Positions 14,335-15,434 of a stretch of 15,434 nt of DNA are shown here, in pieces. The DNA comes from JBMNUL01 sp050946255 (GTDB taxonomy: Bacteria; Actinomycetota; Coriobacteriia; Coriobacteriales; CADBOM01): positions 1-15,434 of the forward strand of contig JBMNUL010000051.1 of the NCBI GenBank assembly GCA_050946255.1, written 5' to 3'. The notes beneath the pieces were generated by a model that saw nothing but the letters and a program-made list of their open reading frames with translations, was not told the DNA's origin and did not search any database. Position 1 is the first letter of the stretch. Each line of letters opens with the position of its first letter. A program made the translations under genes and the position numbers.

Positions 14335-14745
14335 GAATAAGAAAGATTCCATTCGGCTATCTGTTTTGCGTTTGACGTGGGGACGGTTCTCCCGTCGGGT
14401 GTGACGGTTCTCGTTGCGGGGGCTCCTTGTTGAGCCGCCGAACAATCTAGTGCACGTTGGTCCTCAATGCCCCTGCTGCTCTGGCTGGCGAGATAACCGA
14501 GGGGGAGTACAGGAGTTGGCAGGACGGCTACACGATGTGGACGAAAGCGGATTGAAGCATAGGACAAAGCAGCTGGCAAGCAGCAATGAAACGATTTCTG
14601 ATGGACAAGTGAGTAATTCGAATTCGACATTTCGATTGTAATTGGAGAAAGCCCACTGCTGAATCGATAACGGCTGTCTTTCGGATTCAACAAAATAGAT
14701 GCGGTTCAATGCAGCTCCATCTTTTTTGTGATTAATGTCGCCTGA
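14335..14745. other. 411-base interval without a convincing gene
   Basis: It holds a small GACGGTTCTC repeat (14382-14412), then a GGCTC/GAGCC hairpin (14421-14436). At 14457-14555 is a short frame whose translation (AGEITEGEYRSWQDG) looks more protein-like than chance but has no start signal, so it may be the eroded tail of a lost gene. Downstream to 14745 the sequence is AT-rich with a CTTTTTT run at 14721. Open frames on either strand lack ribosome binding sites and family resemblance. No tRNA was found. Confidence 0.5.
14382..14412 (+). repeat. Direct repeat GACGGTTCTC, with hairpin
   Basis: GACGGTTCTC is at 14382-14391 and again at 14403-14412, 21 bases apart. The first copy also folds with the following CCGTC (GACGG/CCGTC, 14382-14396). 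From memory, GGGGACGGTTCTC-type sequences occur as dispersed repeats and beside IS200-like transposases in Firmicutes and Coriobacteriia; this copy may be a remnant of one. Confidence 0.45.
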
Positions 14746-15339
14746 TTAAGCGATTGAATTCAGAAGACTTGTTTCTTTGCGCTCAATGCGGAAACTGTAC
14801 TGGTCGGATTCCTCTGCTTCACTCTCCGGCGACATTATCTTCTCAACGGCATTTGGCCCCTTGTAGATAAAGATATCCTCCGAAAACCATACATCTTTCT
14901 CAAACACTATCTGGCGTGTGGGGAGCACGAACACCAACGCTTTCGTATACGAAAAATCATAGAGATCGGTATCGCCGCAGTACATGGTCTCAGTGTCCTC
15001 TATGACAATGATATTTTCGATTACCTCATCTACAGGAGTGTCCACCAGGATACCGTTCTTGACTCGTGATTGGACGGGCAGACAGGGAATTGGTGTAACA
15101 GAAATGCAGCCCACATCTTCAATTGATTCGAAAAAATCTGTCGGTTTAATTATGTTTTCTATTGCAAACACATTGCCGTCTACGCTAATTCCCACTAGCT
15201 GATATATAGCGGGGCGGAAATGGAACTCATCGCATCGATACCCGTCAAATCTTTTTCCAACCATAGAGGTGAGGATGCTCTTCTAGGTGAGGATGCTCTT
15301 CTCCTCCTCGCTCAAAAGGGTGTTGACTGTTTTTCTCAT
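14746..15339 (-). pseudogene. Unknown gene interrupted at codon 19 by an 18-bp duplication
   Basis: A continuous frame runs from ATG 15339 to TAA 14746-14748, broken only by a TAG at codon 19. The ATG has AAAGGA about five bases upstream, whereas the internal ATG at 15264 has no ribosome binding site, so 15339 is the original start. The first 18 residues are MRKTVNTLLSEEEKSILT. The stop is made at the join of two exact copies of AGGTGAGGATGCTCTTCT (15267-15284 and 15285-15302); removing one copy restores an intact 191-residue protein. The remaining 172 residues are acidic with many short beta-like segments, no signal peptide or membrane helix, and no family I recognise. GC content is visibly lower than in the neighbours, suggesting acquisition. 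Reinitiation at 15264 could still yield the 172-residue product. Confidence 0.7.
15267..15302. repeat. Exact 18-bp tandem duplication
   Basis: Two adjacent identical units, AGGTGAGGATGCTCTTCT, at 15267-15284 and 15285-15302. The minus-strand reading of the junction is ACC-TAG-AAG, creating the stop codon in the gene above. Typical product of replication slippage, and in principle reversible. Confidence 0.95.
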
Positions 15340-15403
15340 TTGAATCCTTTCCTCTCGGTGGAGTGAATCTTTTGCCTCTTAACCCCTCCGCTATCCTTGC
15401 TGT

Positions 15404-15422
15404 ATTGTATGTTGATATCAAC
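15404..15422 (-). promoter_or_regulatory. Palindrome and -10-like box upstream of the interrupted gene
   Basis: GTTGATATCAAC (15411-15422) is a perfect 12-bp palindrome. On the minus strand it is followed at once by TACAAT (15409-15404), a good -10 hexamer about 65 bases before the ATG at 15339. The palindrome would cover the spacer region, a usual place for a repressor operator. The -35 hexamer is not clear. Confidence 0.35.
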
Positions 15423-15434
15423 TGCAGGTGATCC

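Noticed and set aside
14289..14693. 134-codon minus-strand frame beyond the GMP synthetase gene
   Set aside because: It overlaps the end of guaA, reads through the GACGGTTCTC repeat, and has no start signal or protein-like pattern.

Overview
The window reads like accessory chromosome of a fairly GC-rich bacterium with short intergenic gaps, GTG/TTG starts and purine-rich ribosome binding sites. The mixture of genes (a YnjBCD-type ABC importer, a SufS-like desulfurase fused to a MobA-like domain, a radical SAM protein, a major facilitator transporter and a GACGGTTCTC-type repeat) suggests a gut or oral Coriobacteriia (Eggerthellaceae-like) actinobacterium. That assignment is inference: no rRNA or other phylogenetic marker is present.

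Layout. 1-3881 (+): a YnjBCD-like ABC importer, consisting of the 3' end of the substrate-binding protein, two permeases with a 4-base overlap, and the ATPase. A 185-base hairpin-rich gap separates the binding protein from the first permease. 4087-7703 (-): three genes on the other strand. They are a two-domain protein (degenerate MobA-like nucleotidyltransferase plus SufS/CsdA cysteine desulfurase), a maltose/galactoside-type O-acetyltransferase, and a flavin-reductase-like FMN protein. 7704-8020: a divergent control region with a 27-bp tandem repeat, a small ORF and two perfect inverted repeats. 8021-10738 (+): an AraC-family regulator, then a B12-type radical SAM protein whose upstream region carries an iterated motif. 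A perfect 13-bp terminator hairpin separates this from a convergent MFS transporter (10889-12178, -). 12458-14334 (+): a one-pass membrane-anchored protein of unknown function, and a stand-alone ATP-pyrophosphatase (GuaAb-type) half of GMP synthetase behind a structured leader. 14335-14745: no convincing gene, but a small GACGGTTCTC repeat. 14746-15339 (-): a low-GC unknown gene broken at codon 19 by an exact 18-bp tandem duplication that creates an in-frame TAG.

How the parts may work together. The importer genes form a transcription unit; its substrate cannot be read from sequence. The neighbouring desulfurase fusion points to sulfur transfer, perhaps in molybdenum-cofactor maturation, because MobA/MocA proteins handle that cofactor and the E. 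coli ynjBCD operon is followed by the sulfurtransferase gene ynjE. It is convergent with the importer, so the link is only contextual. The AraC regulator lies between the flavin reductase gene and the radical SAM gene and could control either.

The most distinctive observations are the MobA-like/SufS fusion with an eroded nucleotide-binding loop, and the slippage-type duplication interrupting the last gene. Next are the iterated motif ahead of the radical SAM gene, the araC leader, and the GMP synthetase without an amidotransferase domain.
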